A stretch of DNA of 8,597 nucleotides from Acidobacteriota bacterium (GCA_019239815.1 JAFAZL010000622.1:1-8597); one strand, 5' to 3'. Numbered from the stretch's first letter, positions 1-6,864 are shown. Translations and numbers: made by a program. Notes: generated from the letters alone by a model not told the origin.

Positions 1-1
1 G

Positions 2-460
2 TTAGCCGCCGGTATGGAATCCGACGCCTACGCCATCCTCGAGAAAAAGCAGCTCGACGCGCTCAAGCGCCTCAAAGAAGCCAACGAAAACGCAAAGGCT
101 CTTCTGGTCGTCCAGCCCGATGCCAACGATGCTTATGTCGCGCTCGGCGTCGCCAACTACATCATCGGGTCGCTCAACGCCGGCTACCGCATGGGACTTT
201 TTTTCCTCGGCATTCACGGCGATAAGAAGGCCGGCATGGAGCAACTCCAAAAAACAGCCGACAACGGACGCTACTTGCAGCCGTTCGCAAAGATTTTGCT
301 GGCCTTGAGTGCCCGCCGCGAAAAGCAAAACGCGCTGGCCCAAAAACTCCTGCTCGAACTCACCCAGGAATTTCCCGCCAACCGCACCTTCGCCACCGAA
401 TACGCCAAAGCCATGGGCCGCCCCATCCCCGCCGAACTAAAACCCACTCCGCAAAATTAG
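2..460 (+). CDS. TPR-like helical repeat protein, 3' end only
   Basis: The frame is open to the left edge, so this is the C-terminal part of a longer gene. The ATG at 14 is probably internal, because the four codons before it (LAAG) are in frame and there is no ribosome-binding site. About 150 residues are visible. They are alpha-helical, rich in Ala, Leu and Lys, with the helix-turn-helix spacing of tetratricopeptide repeats: DANDAYVALGVANYIIG, then a segment containing GDKKAGMEQLQKTADNGRY, then a last repeat with FPANRTFATEYAKAM. The protein ends in a Pro-rich tail. TPR domains are protein-protein scaffolds, and no catalytic motif is visible. Acidobacterial proteins with similar C-terminal ends are usually exported or envelope-associated, but the N-terminus that would show a signal peptide is outside the window. 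The partner and role are unknown. The frame is certain; the TPR assignment is reasonable but rests on pattern only. Confidence 0.72.
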   Translation, partial: LAAGMESDAYAILEKKQLDALKRLKEANENAKALLVVQPDANDAYVALGVANYIIGSLNAGYRMGLFFLGIHGDKKAGMEQLQKTADNGRYLQPFAKILLALSARREKQNALAQKLLLELTQEFPANRTFATEYAKAMGRPIPAELKPTPQN

Positions 461-546
461 CTCCCGTTTTTACGCGACGATCGCGCCGCGTACGGTCGCA
501 GCACTGCTGCGCTCCAAGTCCGCGAGTTGTGACCCGTTTCTCCGAA

Positions 547-571
547 TTCGAGTTTCGCTTTTCGAGTTTCG
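547..571 (+). repeat. Two 11-bp direct repeats (TTCGAGTTTCG) upstream of the SDR gene
   Basis: TTCGAGTTTCG occurs exactly at 547-557 and again at 561-571, a 14-bp period. Both copies lie just upstream of the -10-like hexamer at 582-587, so relative to a start at 594 they cover roughly -47 to -23. They could be tandem operator half-sites. They could also be part of the simple TTCGA-type repeats I associate with acidobacterial intergenic DNA; that association is memory, not tested. The rest of the 461-593 gap shows only a short GC-rich near-palindrome around 484-500 and no recognisable terminator. Confidence 0.45.
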
Positions 572-581
572 TCTTTCCAAC

Positions 582-594
582 TACACTCCTCCCA
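582..594 (+). promoter_or_regulatory. Candidate -10 (TACACT) for a leaderless SDR transcript
   Basis: TACACT at 582-587 ends 6 nt before the ATG at 594, so a normal sigma-70 start would fall on the A of the ATG. No purine-rich Shine-Dalgarno sequence is present (the bases before the ATG are CTCCTCCC). The -35 is weak: TTCGAG at 561-566 leaves only a 15-nt spacer. The call relies mainly on the same arrangement recurring at 1537, 3708 and 6910. Confidence 0.35.
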
Positions 595-1448
595 TGTTCC
601 AACCCAACCTATTCAAAAATCGCGCCATCTTCATCTCCGGCGGCGGCTCCGGCCTCGGCCGCAGCATGGCCATCAAATTCGCCGAACTCGGTGCGCAAAT
701 CTTCATCATCGGCCGCCGCGAACAACCGCTCAAAGACGTCTCCGAAGAAATTCACCGCGCCGGCGGCCGCGCCGCCTACGCAACGGCCGATGTTCGCGAG
801 CCGGCAGCCGTCGAATCCGCCGTCGATGCTGCCTTCCAGCAATTCGGCCGCATCGATTCGCTCGTCAACAACGCCGCCGGCAACTTCATGGCGCGCACCG
901 AAACGCTCAGCGCCAACGCTTTCAACGCGGTTGTGGGTATCGTGTTAAACGGATCGTTCAACTGCACCCAAGCGCTCGCCAAACGCTGGATCGCCGACAA
1001 ACGGGGCGGCAACGTCCTCAGCATCGTCACCACCTACGCCGCCGCAAACTGCGGTTCCGGGTTCGTCGTTCCATCGGCCTGCGCCAAAGCAGGCGTGCTC
1101 GCTATGACCACTTCTCTGGCCGTCGAATGGGCGAAATACAAAATCCGCCTCAACGCCATCGCGCCCGGTCCATTCCCCACCGAAGGTGCATGGTCGCGCC
1201 TCATCCCCTCAAAACAATTCGAAGATCACGCGCGCGAATCGCACCCCATGAAGCGTTTCGGCCGCCACGAAGAACTCACCAACCTCGCAGCCTTCCTTCT
1301 CAGCTACATGTCTGAATACATCAACGGCGAATGCGTCGTGATCGACGGCGCCCTCTGGCTCCGCGGTGCCGGCGAATTCAACGACCTGCTATCGCTTCCC
1401 GAAAGCGCCTGGCAAGCCATGGAATCCGCTCGCGCCAAAAAATCCTGA
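594..1448 (+). CDS. SDR oxidoreductase, probable 2,4-dienoyl-CoA reductase (DECR type)
   Basis: This is a 284-residue classical short-chain dehydrogenase/reductase. The dinucleotide-binding loop SGGGSGLG is at residues 15-22. A GRR at 40-42 after the second strand suggests NADPH preference. NNAAGN is at 92-97, the structural Asn at 119 (IVLNGSF), and the catalytic Tyr148, Ser161 and Lys165 in TTYAAANCGSGFVVPSACAK. The match to mitochondrial 2,4-dienoyl-CoA reductase, recalled from the family, is unusually close: NAAGNF, IVLNG, GSGFVVPSA.AKAG, the PGP.PTEGAWSRL region and a C-terminal GEFNDL. That enzyme removes double bonds from 2,4-dienoyl-CoA so that unsaturated fatty acids can enter beta-oxidation. 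It is not related to the flavin/iron-sulfur FadH of E. coli. Tyr-to-Lys spacing is 17 here versus 15 in human DECR1, a two-residue loop insertion. It stands alone with no beta-oxidation neighbours. Start chosen at 594 from the intact glycine loop and family-like length. Confidence 0.88.
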   Translation: MFQPNLFKNRAIFISGGGSGLGRSMAIKFAELGAQIFIIGRREQPLKDVSEEIHRAGGRAAYATADVREPAAVESAVDAAFQQFGRIDSLVNNAAGNFMARTETLSANAFNAVVGIVLNGSFNCTQALAKRWIADKRGGNVLSIVTTYAAANCGSGFVVPSACAKAGVLAMTTSLAVEWAKYKIRLNAIAPGPFPTEGAWSRLIPSKQFEDHARESHPMKRFGRHEELTNLAAFLLSYMSEYINGECVVIDGALWLRGAGEFNDLLSLPESAWQAMESARAKKS

Positions 1449-1496
1449 CGGGGAAATCTCCTGGTGCGCCTCTTGTCGTACGCGCGACTTTATTCC

Positions 1497-1526
1497 TTTA
1501 CGTCGTTCTTGCTCCGGCACTACAAT
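1497..1526 (+). promoter_or_regulatory. Candidate promoter for the exported-protein gene at 1537
   Basis: TTTACG at 1497-1502 and TACAAT at 1521-1526 are separated by 18 nt, giving 4/6 and 5/6 matches to the sigma-70 consensus. The expected start is about 1532-1534, only 3-5 nt before the ATG at 1537, and there is no Shine-Dalgarno sequence. This supports both the start choice and a near-leaderless mRNA. The promoter lies in the 88-nt gap after the SDR stop, so the two genes need not be one operon. Confidence 0.45.
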
Positions 1527-1536
1527 CGCGCCAATC

Positions 1537-2433
1537 ATGCTCTGTTCACGTATGGCCGCGACTCTGCTTCTAGCCACTCTTCTATCGTCCGGAAACCTGC
1601 CCGCTGACCAACCCCGCCCCCAATCTCACGCAAACGAGACAAAGCCCAAATCTCTTGTATGGGATCCTCCAAAAATCGACGTGAGGCCCGCGGCCTCTTC
1701 CGCTTCTTCTCCCTGCGATCTCGACGAAGTCCTCGCACAAGCCGCCGCACGCGCGACCGAACTCGTCGACAATCTCCAGAATTTCACCGCGCGCGAGCAG
1801 ATCGACTTTCGCACCTACGGTCCCGGCGGCTTTGGCGACAATCGCGGCGGTGGCTCGGCTGCGTTTGACTACACCGCTACCATCGCCAAGCAACGTGGCA
1901 GTTTTTCCGTGCAGGAAAGCCGCAAGGCAAAACAAACTGCGCTCGAGTTTCCACTTGCGCATCAGGACATCGGCCTGCCGGAAATGGCTCTGATTTTTTT
2001 TCCGGAGCTTCGGTCCGGCTACGACATGACATGCGACGGAGCGAGCAACTGGAACAGCCACGCGGCGTGGATCGTCTCATTTCGCCAGCGGAAGGACCGC
2101 CCCGATCGCACCGCCGCCTTTTACACCGGTCAGCGTTCGTATCCTGCCCCGCTGCATGGTCGCGCTTGGATCGCGCAAGATACCGGCGTTGTTCTCCACA
2201 TGGACATCGCGCTCATGCACGAGATCGCCGCGGTCGATGTTCGCGAGTGGTATCTCTCGATTGACTATGCTCCCGTCCACTTCCGCTCAAAGGACGTGGT
2301 CGTCTGGCTTCCCCAGTCTGCCCACACCTGGGCCGCCTTCGATCTCAACCGTGTCGTCGTTTACCACAACTTCTCTGACTTTTTCCTCTTCAGCGTGCAA
2401 ACCACTCAGCAAGTATCACCCTCGCCGAAGTAA
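1537..2433 (+). CDS. Exported protein of unknown function
   Basis: No named family is recognised. From the ATG at 1537 the product is 298 residues and begins with a secretory signal peptide: short N-region, hydrophobic core MAATLLLATLLSSG, likely cleavage after LPA (residue 23). The frame is open further upstream to 1366, but that extension overlaps the SDR gene and would bury the signal peptide. A second ATG at 1552 is also possible. The mature part starts with a Pro/Ser-rich linker. It then contains AREQIDFRTYG, a Gly-rich loop (GPGGFGDNRGGG), and a strand-rich body with FDYTATI, FFPELRSGYDMTCDG, AWIVSFRQRKDRPDRT, GRAWIAQDTGVVLHMD and VVVWLPQSAH. Two Cys remain in the mature protein. The pattern recalls an uncharacterised acidobacterial family of outer-membrane-lipoprotein-carrier-like (LolA/LolB-type) beta folds. 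The family resemblance is recollection; the fold is inference. It converges with the lactonase gene with 24 nt between stops. Confidence 0.75.
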   Translation: MLCSRMAATLLLATLLSSGNLPADQPRPQSHANETKPKSLVWDPPKIDVRPAASSASSPCDLDEVLAQAAARATELVDNLQNFTAREQIDFRTYGPGGFGDNRGGGSAAFDYTATIAKQRGSFSVQESRKAKQTALEFPLAHQDIGLPEMALIFFPELRSGYDMTCDGASNWNSHAAWIVSFRQRKDRPDRTAAFYTGQRSYPAPLHGRAWIAQDTGVVLHMDIALMHEIAAVDVREWYLSIDYAPVHFRSKDVVVWLPQSAHTWAAFDLNRVVVYHNFSDFFLFSVQTTQQVSPSPK

Positions 2434-2457
2434 CGCTCGCGCCTGTAACGACGTGAT

Positions 2458-3708
2458 TTATTCCGTGCCCGCGAAGGTGATGCAAACAGGAGAGGGAACT
2501 GATACCTCCTTGCCGGTTGGTGTGAGCGCGCCGGTAGCTTCGTCGATCTTCAGCGTCACGATGTTTCCGGTGTCCGCATTCGCGGTGATCAGGAATTTCC
2601 CCGTGGGATCGATCGTGAAGTGGCGCGGAATCTTCCCGCCGCTCGGGTAAATTCCGATCGGCGTTAGCGTCCCCTTCGCGCCATCCACTTTGTAAGCCGC
2701 GATGCTGTTGGCCGATCCGCGATTCGACGCGTACACAAATTTCCCGTTCGGATGCACGGTGATTTCCGCCGCTTCCCGCACTCCGTTGTAGTCCTTAGGC
2801 AGCATCGGCAATGTCTGAAGCGTTTGCAGCGTGCCCTTTTCCGCATTCCATGAGAACGCGACAACCGTCGACGCCATCTCCGTCACGAGATACGCGAATT
2901 TCCCATTCGGCGCGAACGCGAGGTGCCGAGGTCCGGATCCGGCCTTCACTTGCGCGTACGGCGGCGTGTTCGGCGTAAGCTTTCCCTGCACATCGTCGAA
3001 CTTATAGACCAGCACGTCATCGAGACCCAGATCGGCAACCAGCGCGAAACGATTGTCGGGCGACGTCGCGATCCAGTGCGCGTGCGGGCCTTCCTGCCGC
3101 TCTTTGTCGGTGCCGCTACCCGAATGCTGCACGAACCCCCGAGCTATGCTCAGGCTGCCGTCCGGCTCGATCTGGAACGTCGCCACGCTCCCGCCGTCAT
3201 AATTCGCCACCAGGACGAATCGGTTCGTCTTATCGAGCGAAACGAAGCACGGCCCGGCGCCATGCGTCGAAACCTGATTCAAAAATTTCAACTTTCCCGT
3301 CTTGCGATCGATCTCGAACGAACTGATCGCGCCGCTCTTCTCGCCGTTGAAATCTCCGACCTCGTTCACCGCATACAAATGTTTGCCGTCGGGGTGCACC
3401 GCGACGAACGACGGATCGGTCGATTCGCCAGCAAGCCCGATCTCAGTGAATTCCCCCGTAGCCGGATTAAAGTTGTATGCGTAGATGCCCTTGCTCTGCT
3501 GCTTTGTCGTATAGGTCCCGATATACGCGAGATAAAAGGGCCCTTTGTCCGCAGCTTTCGCGGGCGCGGTCGAGGTCGACGCAGAGCTGTTTGTTGGAAG
3601 AGAACTATTGCCGGAATGTCGCGCCCAAACCGGAAGCGCAATGAGCGCAGCAAGTGCCGCAAAAGCAGGAAGAGCGATCGAAAGAAATCCACGTCGTGAA
3701 TTTTTCAT
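2458..3708 (-). CDS. Tat-exported lactonase-family beta-propeller protein (6-phosphogluconolactonase-like)
   Basis: 416 residues. The N-terminus is a twin-arginine signal: SRRGFLS at residues 4-10 matches the SRRxFLK consensus, followed by an Ala/Leu-rich core and a probable cleavage site after PVWA (29). A Ser/Thr/Ala linker (31-55) leads into a seven-bladed propeller of the YbhE/Pgl lactonase family (about 57-414). Repeated blade signatures are visible: YIGTYT (62-67), FVAVHPDGKHLYAVNE (101-116), VSLDKTNRFVLVAN (156-169), GPHAHW (207-212), GSGPRHLAFAPNGKFAYLV (257-275), ITVHPNGKFVYASNRG (316-331) and PRHFTIDPTGKFLITAN (361-377). The family includes cytosolic 6-phosphogluconolactonase, which acts in the oxidative pentose phosphate pathway. 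Tat export argues against that role here and for hydrolysis of an extracytoplasmic sugar lactone or another ring. The real substrate cannot be told from sequence. Its length is longer than cytosolic Pgl because of the signal and linker. It appears to be monocistronic. Confidence 0.88.
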   Translation of the reverse strand: MKNSRRGFLSIALPAFAALAALIALPVWARHSGNSSLPTNSSASTSTAPAKAADKGPFYLAYIGTYTTKQQSKGIYAYNFNPATGEFTEIGLAGESTDPSFVAVHPDGKHLYAVNEVGDFNGEKSGAISSFEIDRKTGKLKFLNQVSTHGAGPCFVSLDKTNRFVLVANYDGGSVATFQIEPDGSLSIARGFVQHSGSGTDKERQEGPHAHWIATSPDNRFALVADLGLDDVLVYKFDDVQGKLTPNTPPYAQVKAGSGPRHLAFAPNGKFAYLVTEMASTVVAFSWNAEKGTLQTLQTLPMLPKDYNGVREAAEITVHPNGKFVYASNRGSANSIAAYKVDGAKGTLTPIGIYPSGGKIPRHFTIDPTGKFLITANADTGNIVTLKIDEATGALTPTGKEVSVPSPVCITFAGTE

Positions 3709-3717
3709 AGGGCGTGA

Positions 3718-3726
3718 ATTGTAACA
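3718..3726 (-). promoter_or_regulatory. Candidate extended -10 (TGTTACAAT) for the lactonase gene
   Basis: On the minus strand TACAAT occupies 3723-3718, preceded by TGT, which gives an extended -10. It ends 9 nt before the ATG at 3708, so the predicted leader is about 3 nt. There is no Shine-Dalgarno sequence (the bases before ATG are CACGCCCT). No good -35 is seen at 16-18 nt; TTGCCG at 3749-3744 has a 20-nt spacer. Confidence 0.4.
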
Positions 3727-3812
3727 CTACGCACGAACCGCATCGGCAATCGCGCATTCCGACTCCGCGCACCTGTCGCGCACAGCCACCGCAATTCCAC
3801 CAATTTCGACTG

Positions 3813-3821
3813 TGGTATAAT
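3813..3821 (+). promoter_or_regulatory. Extended -10 promoter element TGGTATAAT
   Basis: A perfect TATAAT at 3816-3821 is preceded by TGG, the extended -10 form that works without a good -35. At 17-18 nt upstream only weak hexamers such as CAATTC are seen. The predicted start is about 3828 on the plus strand. No ATG follows for more than 200 nt, so it does not serve a leaderless protein gene in the way the other promoters here seem to. It also lies about 108 nt upstream of the divergent lactonase ATG. Confidence 0.45.
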
Positions 3822-3827
3822 CCGCCC

Positions 3828-4131
3828 GTAGAAAACCACGCCTCGACTTGTTTAACTCTACATCTTTAGCTTGAGACGCCCATCACGCGTCAGGTAAGTT
3901 TGTCGCTGCGCTCGAGGATTCCAGAGGCGCAGAAAAAGCAAAAGTGTAGCCGAGCTAAGCCCCTCAAATCACGCGACATATTCACTCTTCAAAAGAGTAG
4001 TTGCTTAAGCCATTCAATCGCAAGGTCTTGCCCACTCTTTGGAAAACGACGGGGGTGTACCCCTCATCTTCCCAAAATGGAACCCCGGCAATTGGGTGCC
4101 GCACCCTCAGCTTTTAGAGGGTGCGGATTTT
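3828..4131 (+). ncRNA. Possible small RNA between the extended -10 and the terminator-like stem
   Basis: A transcript starting near 3828 and ending at the T-tract after the stem at 4099-4126 would be about 300 nt. It would contain the stems at 3906-3932 and 3984-3998. No signature of tmRNA, RNase P RNA, SRP RNA or 6S RNA is recognised. The idea rests on a strong -10, absence of an ORF and a terminator on the same strand. The alternative is a promoter-like AT stretch next to a decayed repeat. Confidence 0.2.
4099..4131 (+). terminator. Ten-bp hairpin with short T-tract
   Basis: CCGCACCCTC (4099-4108) and GAGGGTGCGG (4117-4126) pair perfectly around the loop AGCTTTTA. ATTTTCC follows, so the T-run is on the plus strand only. 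An upstream GGGTGC (4094-4099) could compete for the same GCACCC (4101-4106), though only four pairs would fit around a 5-nt loop. The stem lies 68 nt past the gyrA stop on the other strand, where it has no T-tract, so it is not a standard intrinsic terminator for gyrA. Confidence 0.5.
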
Positions 4132-4194
4132 CCAAAAATACTTGGCGTGATTTCACAATTCGCGCAGCGGAGTTTGAGAGGCAACCGAGCGAAC

Positions 4195-6861
4195 CTACTT
4201 CTTCTCTTCTTCGCTCTCTTCCTGGAGGACGGCGGCTGCGGCTACTGAGTCATCATCATCGAGCCGCAGCAAGCGGACGCCTTGCGTCGAGCGCCCCGCT
4301 TCGCGAATCTCGCTCGCATGTACGCGAATCACTTTCCCATTGTGCGTGATGATCATGACGTCGGATTCTTCCGTGACCTGCAACGTGCCGATCACCGAGC
4401 CGTTGCGATCGGTCGTCTTCATATTGACGACGCCCTTGCCGCCGCGCGACGTGATGCGATACTCCGCCAGCGGCGTACGCTTCCCGTAGCCCTTCTGCGC
4501 CACGGTGAGCATCAGCGACGTGAGCGAATCCTTGATCTGCTCGTTCTCGAGTTCCTCGAGATTCTGCGTCTCGGTCTTGTGTTCCTTTTTGATGATCTCG
4601 AAGTCAGGCTGCACCGCGTCCATGCTGACGACGTGATCCGTCTCGTCGAGGTCCATGCCGTTGACGCCGCCGGCGTTGCGTCCCATCGGCCGCACTTCGG
4701 TTTCGCGGAAGAGAATCGCCTGCCCCTCGTGGCTAGCAAGGAAAATCATCTGCTTGCCATCGGTCAGCTTGGCGCCGATGAGTTCATCCTTCGCCTCGAG
4801 ATTGATGGCGATAATGCCGGTCGAGCGCGGGTTCGAGAATTCCGCGAGGGCCGACTTTTTCACCGTGCCGCTCTTGGTCGCCATAAAGACGAAGCGCCCT
4901 TCTTCCTCAAGGTCGCGCGCAGCGACAAGCGCCGTGAGCTTCTCGTCCTCCGAGAATTTCACAAGACTCGAAATCGCCTTGCCTCGCGTTGCGGCCGCGG
5001 CTTCGGGTAGCTCGTACACCTTGAGCCAGTAAACGCGCCCCTTCGACGTAAACAGCAAAATGTAACTGTGCGCCGAAGCGATGAAGAGATGCTCGACGAA
5101 ATCTTCTTCCTTCGTCTTCGCGCCGATGCGCCCCTTGCCGCCGCGCGACTGGTGGCGATACGTCTCCACCGGTGTCCGCTTGATGTAGCCGGCATGGCTA
5201 ACCGTGATCAGCATTTCCGTATCGGCGATCAGGTCTTCCAGCTTGATCTCATCGACCTTATCGACAATCTGCGTGCGGCGATCGTCGCCGTAAGCCTTCT
5301 GCACTTCCTTTAGCTCGGCTGTGATCACCGACTTCAGCTTGCGATCGCTCGACAAAATCTCTTCGAGTTCAGCGATGATTTCGCGGATCGATTTCAATTC
5401 CTTGAGAATTTCATCGACCGAAAGTTGCGTCAGGCGATGCAACTGGAGTTCGAGGATGGCATCGACCTGAACCGGAGTGAGTCCGACCGCGCCGCCGCGC
5501 GAAACCACAACAGCTTCGCCTTCGAGCGGGCCGACTTTGTATTTGCGGCCGTCGAGCTTCACGCCAGCGATTTTCTTCGGTTTGCCGTTCTCCGTGATCG
5601 TGACGTCCTGCTCGCTGAAAAATGCGAGCAAGTTCTCGCGTGCATTCGCGCGGCTGGCCGATCCACGGATGATGCGGATCACGTCGTCGAGATAATCGAG
5701 CGCGATCTGGTAACCGATCAAAATGTGTTCGCGCTCGCGAGCCTTGCGCAATTCGTAGAGTGAACGCCGGCGCACGACTTCGACGCGGTGATCGATGAAG
5801 AGCTTGATCATCGGAATCAAGCCCAGTTCGCGCGGCTGACCCGCTACGATCGACAGCAGGATCATGCCGAACGATTCCTGCATCTGCGTCTGCTTGAACA
5901 AATTGTTCAGGATGAGCTGCGTTTCTTCGCCGCGCTTCACTTCGACGACGATGCGCATGCCTTCGCGTGAAGATTCGTCGCGAACGTCGGCAATGCCTTC
6001 GATCTTCTTGTTCTGGACGAGATCGGCGATGCGCTCGATCAGTTTGGCTTTGTTGACCTGATACGGAATCTCAGTGATGACGATGTTTTCGCGATCTTTG
6101 CCGACTTCTTCGACGGCGGCCTTCGCGCGCATGACGAAGCTGCCACGCCCCGTTTTGTAAGCGGCCTCGATGCCTTCGCGCCCCGCGATGTACGCACCGG
6201 TTGGAAAATCCGGGCCGGGCACGATCTTCATCACTTCTTTCAACGTAGCGTCGGGCTTTTCGATCAGCAAAATCGCGGCGTCCACAATCTCGCGCAGGTT
6301 GTGCGGCGGAATGTTGGTCGCCATACCGACGGCGATGCCGCTCGCACCGTTGACCAGTAGGTTCGGAATCCGTGACGGCAGAACGACCGGCTCTTCCCGC
6401 GTCTGATCGAAGTTCGGTGTGAAATCGACAGTTTCTTTTTCAAGATCGGCGAGAATATCTTCAGTGATCTTCGCCAGGCGCGCTTCGGTGTACCGCATCG
6501 CCGCCGGGGGATCGCCGTCAACCGAGCCGAAATTTCCCTGGCCGTCGATCAGCATGTAGCGCAGGTTGAAATCCTGCGCCAGGCGCACCAGCGCGGGATA
6601 AATGACCGCTTCACCGTGCGGGTGATAATTGCCGGATGTGTCGCCGCAGATCTTCGCGCATTTGCGGTATCCGCGATTCGACGCGAGGCCGAGATCGTTC
6701 ATCGCCACCAGGATGCGCCGCTGCACCGGCTTCAGGCCGTCGCGAACATCGGGCAGCGCGCGCGCGATGATCACGCTCATCGCATAGTCGAGATACGATT
6801 TCCGCATCTCGGCTTCGATATCGATCGGCAACAGTATGGAAGTATTCTTCTCGTCCGCCAT
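4195..6861 (-). CDS. gyrA: DNA gyrase subunit A
   Basis: 888 residues, the usual GyrA size. With GyrB it forms the A2B2 type II topoisomerase that introduces negative supercoils. The winged-helix and tower domain is at about 10-360, with catalytic Tyr124 in AAMRYTE and [17 protein letters not shown] in the quinolone-binding helix region. At positions equivalent to E. coli Ser83 and Asp87 it has Ala85 and Pro89. The coiled-coil gate (about 360-500) carries an extra segment at about 420-458 before [17 protein letters not shown]. The C-terminal wrapping pinwheel (about 545-865) contains a GyrA box QSRGGKG (571-577), which identifies gyrase rather than topoisomerase IV. A related SRGGKG is at 805-810. 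A charged 28-residue insertion lies at about 752-779 in the pinwheel, and the tail is acidic (868-888). Start set by GAGGT five nt upstream. Confidence 0.98.
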   Translation of the reverse strand: MADEKNTSILLPIDIEAEMRKSYLDYAMSVIIARALPDVRDGLKPVQRRILVAMNDLGLASNRGYRKCAKICGDTSGNYHPHGEAVIYPALVRLAQDFNLRYMLIDGQGNFGSVDGDPPAAMRYTEARLAKITEDILADLEKETVDFTPNFDQTREEPVVLPSRIPNLLVNGASGIAVGMATNIPPHNLREIVDAAILLIEKPDATLKEVMKIVPGPDFPTGAYIAGREGIEAAYKTGRGSFVMRAKAAVEEVGKDRENIVITEIPYQVNKAKLIERIADLVQNKKIEGIADVRDESSREGMRIVVEVKRGEETQLILNNLFKQTQMQESFGMILLSIVAGQPRELGLIPMIKLFIDHRVEVVRRRSLYELRKAREREHILIGYQIALDYLDDVIRIIRGSASRANARENLLAFFSEQDVTITENGKPKKIAGVKLDGRKYKVGPLEGEAVVVSRGGAVGLTPVQVDAILELQLHRLTQLSVDEILKELKSIREIIAELEEILSSDRKLKSVITAELKEVQKAYGDDRRTQIVDKVDEIKLEDLIADTEMLITVSHAGYIKRTPVETYRHQSRGGKGRIGAKTKEEDFVEHLFIASAHSYILLFTSKGRVYWLKVYELPEAAAATRGKAISSLVKFSEDEKLTALVAARDLEEEGRFVFMATKSGTVKKSALAEFSNPRSTGIIAINLEAKDELIGAKLTDGKQMIFLASHEGQAILFRETEVRPMGRNAGGVNGMDLDETDHVVSMDAVQPDFEIIKKEHKTETQNLEELENEQIKDSLTSLMLTVAQKGYGKRTPLAEYRITSRGGKGVVNMKTTDRNGSVIGTLQVTEESDVMIITHNGKVIRVHASEIREAGRSTQGVRLLRLDDDDSVAAAAVLQEESEEEKK

Positions 6862-6864
6862 TTG

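Larger units (their letters stand above)
3709..4194. other. 486-nt non-coding region with hairpins and a strong promoter-like site
   Basis: No credible gene lies between the lactonase start and the gyrA stop. The open frame on the plus strand from 3900 begins with TTG, has no ribosome-binding site, shows a low-complexity basic composition and runs into the antisense of gyrA. The stretch holds a TGGTATAAT site (3813-3821), a CTGCGCTC/GAGGCGCAG stem with one bulge (3906-3913/3924-3932), a six-bp ACTCTT/AAGAGT stem with a 3-nt loop (3984-3998), an imperfect GGGGTGTACCCC palindrome near 4050-4062 and a ten-bp terminator-like stem (4099-4126). From 3960 to 4140 it resembles the hairpin-rich dispersed repeats common between genes in Acidobacteria. 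That resemblance is from memory only. Confidence 0.6.

Noticed and set aside
1366..1536. Upstream extension of the exported-protein gene
   Set aside because: It overlaps the SDR gene, reads as shadow sequence and would place the signal peptide in the middle of the protein. The ATG at 1537 also has a promoter just before it.
2923..3699. Long plus-strand open frame of 258 codons
   Set aside because: It lies wholly antisense to the lactonase, whose frame has clear propeller motifs and a Tat signal. The product is arginine-rich and typical of a shadow frame in GC-rich DNA.
4099..4131. Intrinsic terminator for gyrA
   Set aside because: The T-run follows the stem on the plus strand only. Reading in the gyrA direction the stem is followed by CACCCAATTG, which has no T-tract.
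3709..4194. Known structural RNA (tRNA, tmRNA, RNase P RNA, SRP RNA, 6S RNA) or CRISPR array
   Set aside because: None of the conserved core motifs of these RNAs was recognised by eye, and there are no regularly spaced identical repeats.
3900..4349. Plus-strand open frame from the non-coding region into gyrA
   Set aside because: It begins with TTG, has no ribosome-binding site, shows a basic low-complexity product and runs antisense into conserved gyrA codons.
4282..5010. Plus-strand open frame of 242 codons opposite gyrA
   Set aside because: Composition is a mirror of the gyrA codons (many His, Arg, Asp), with no recognisable motif and no ribosome-binding site.
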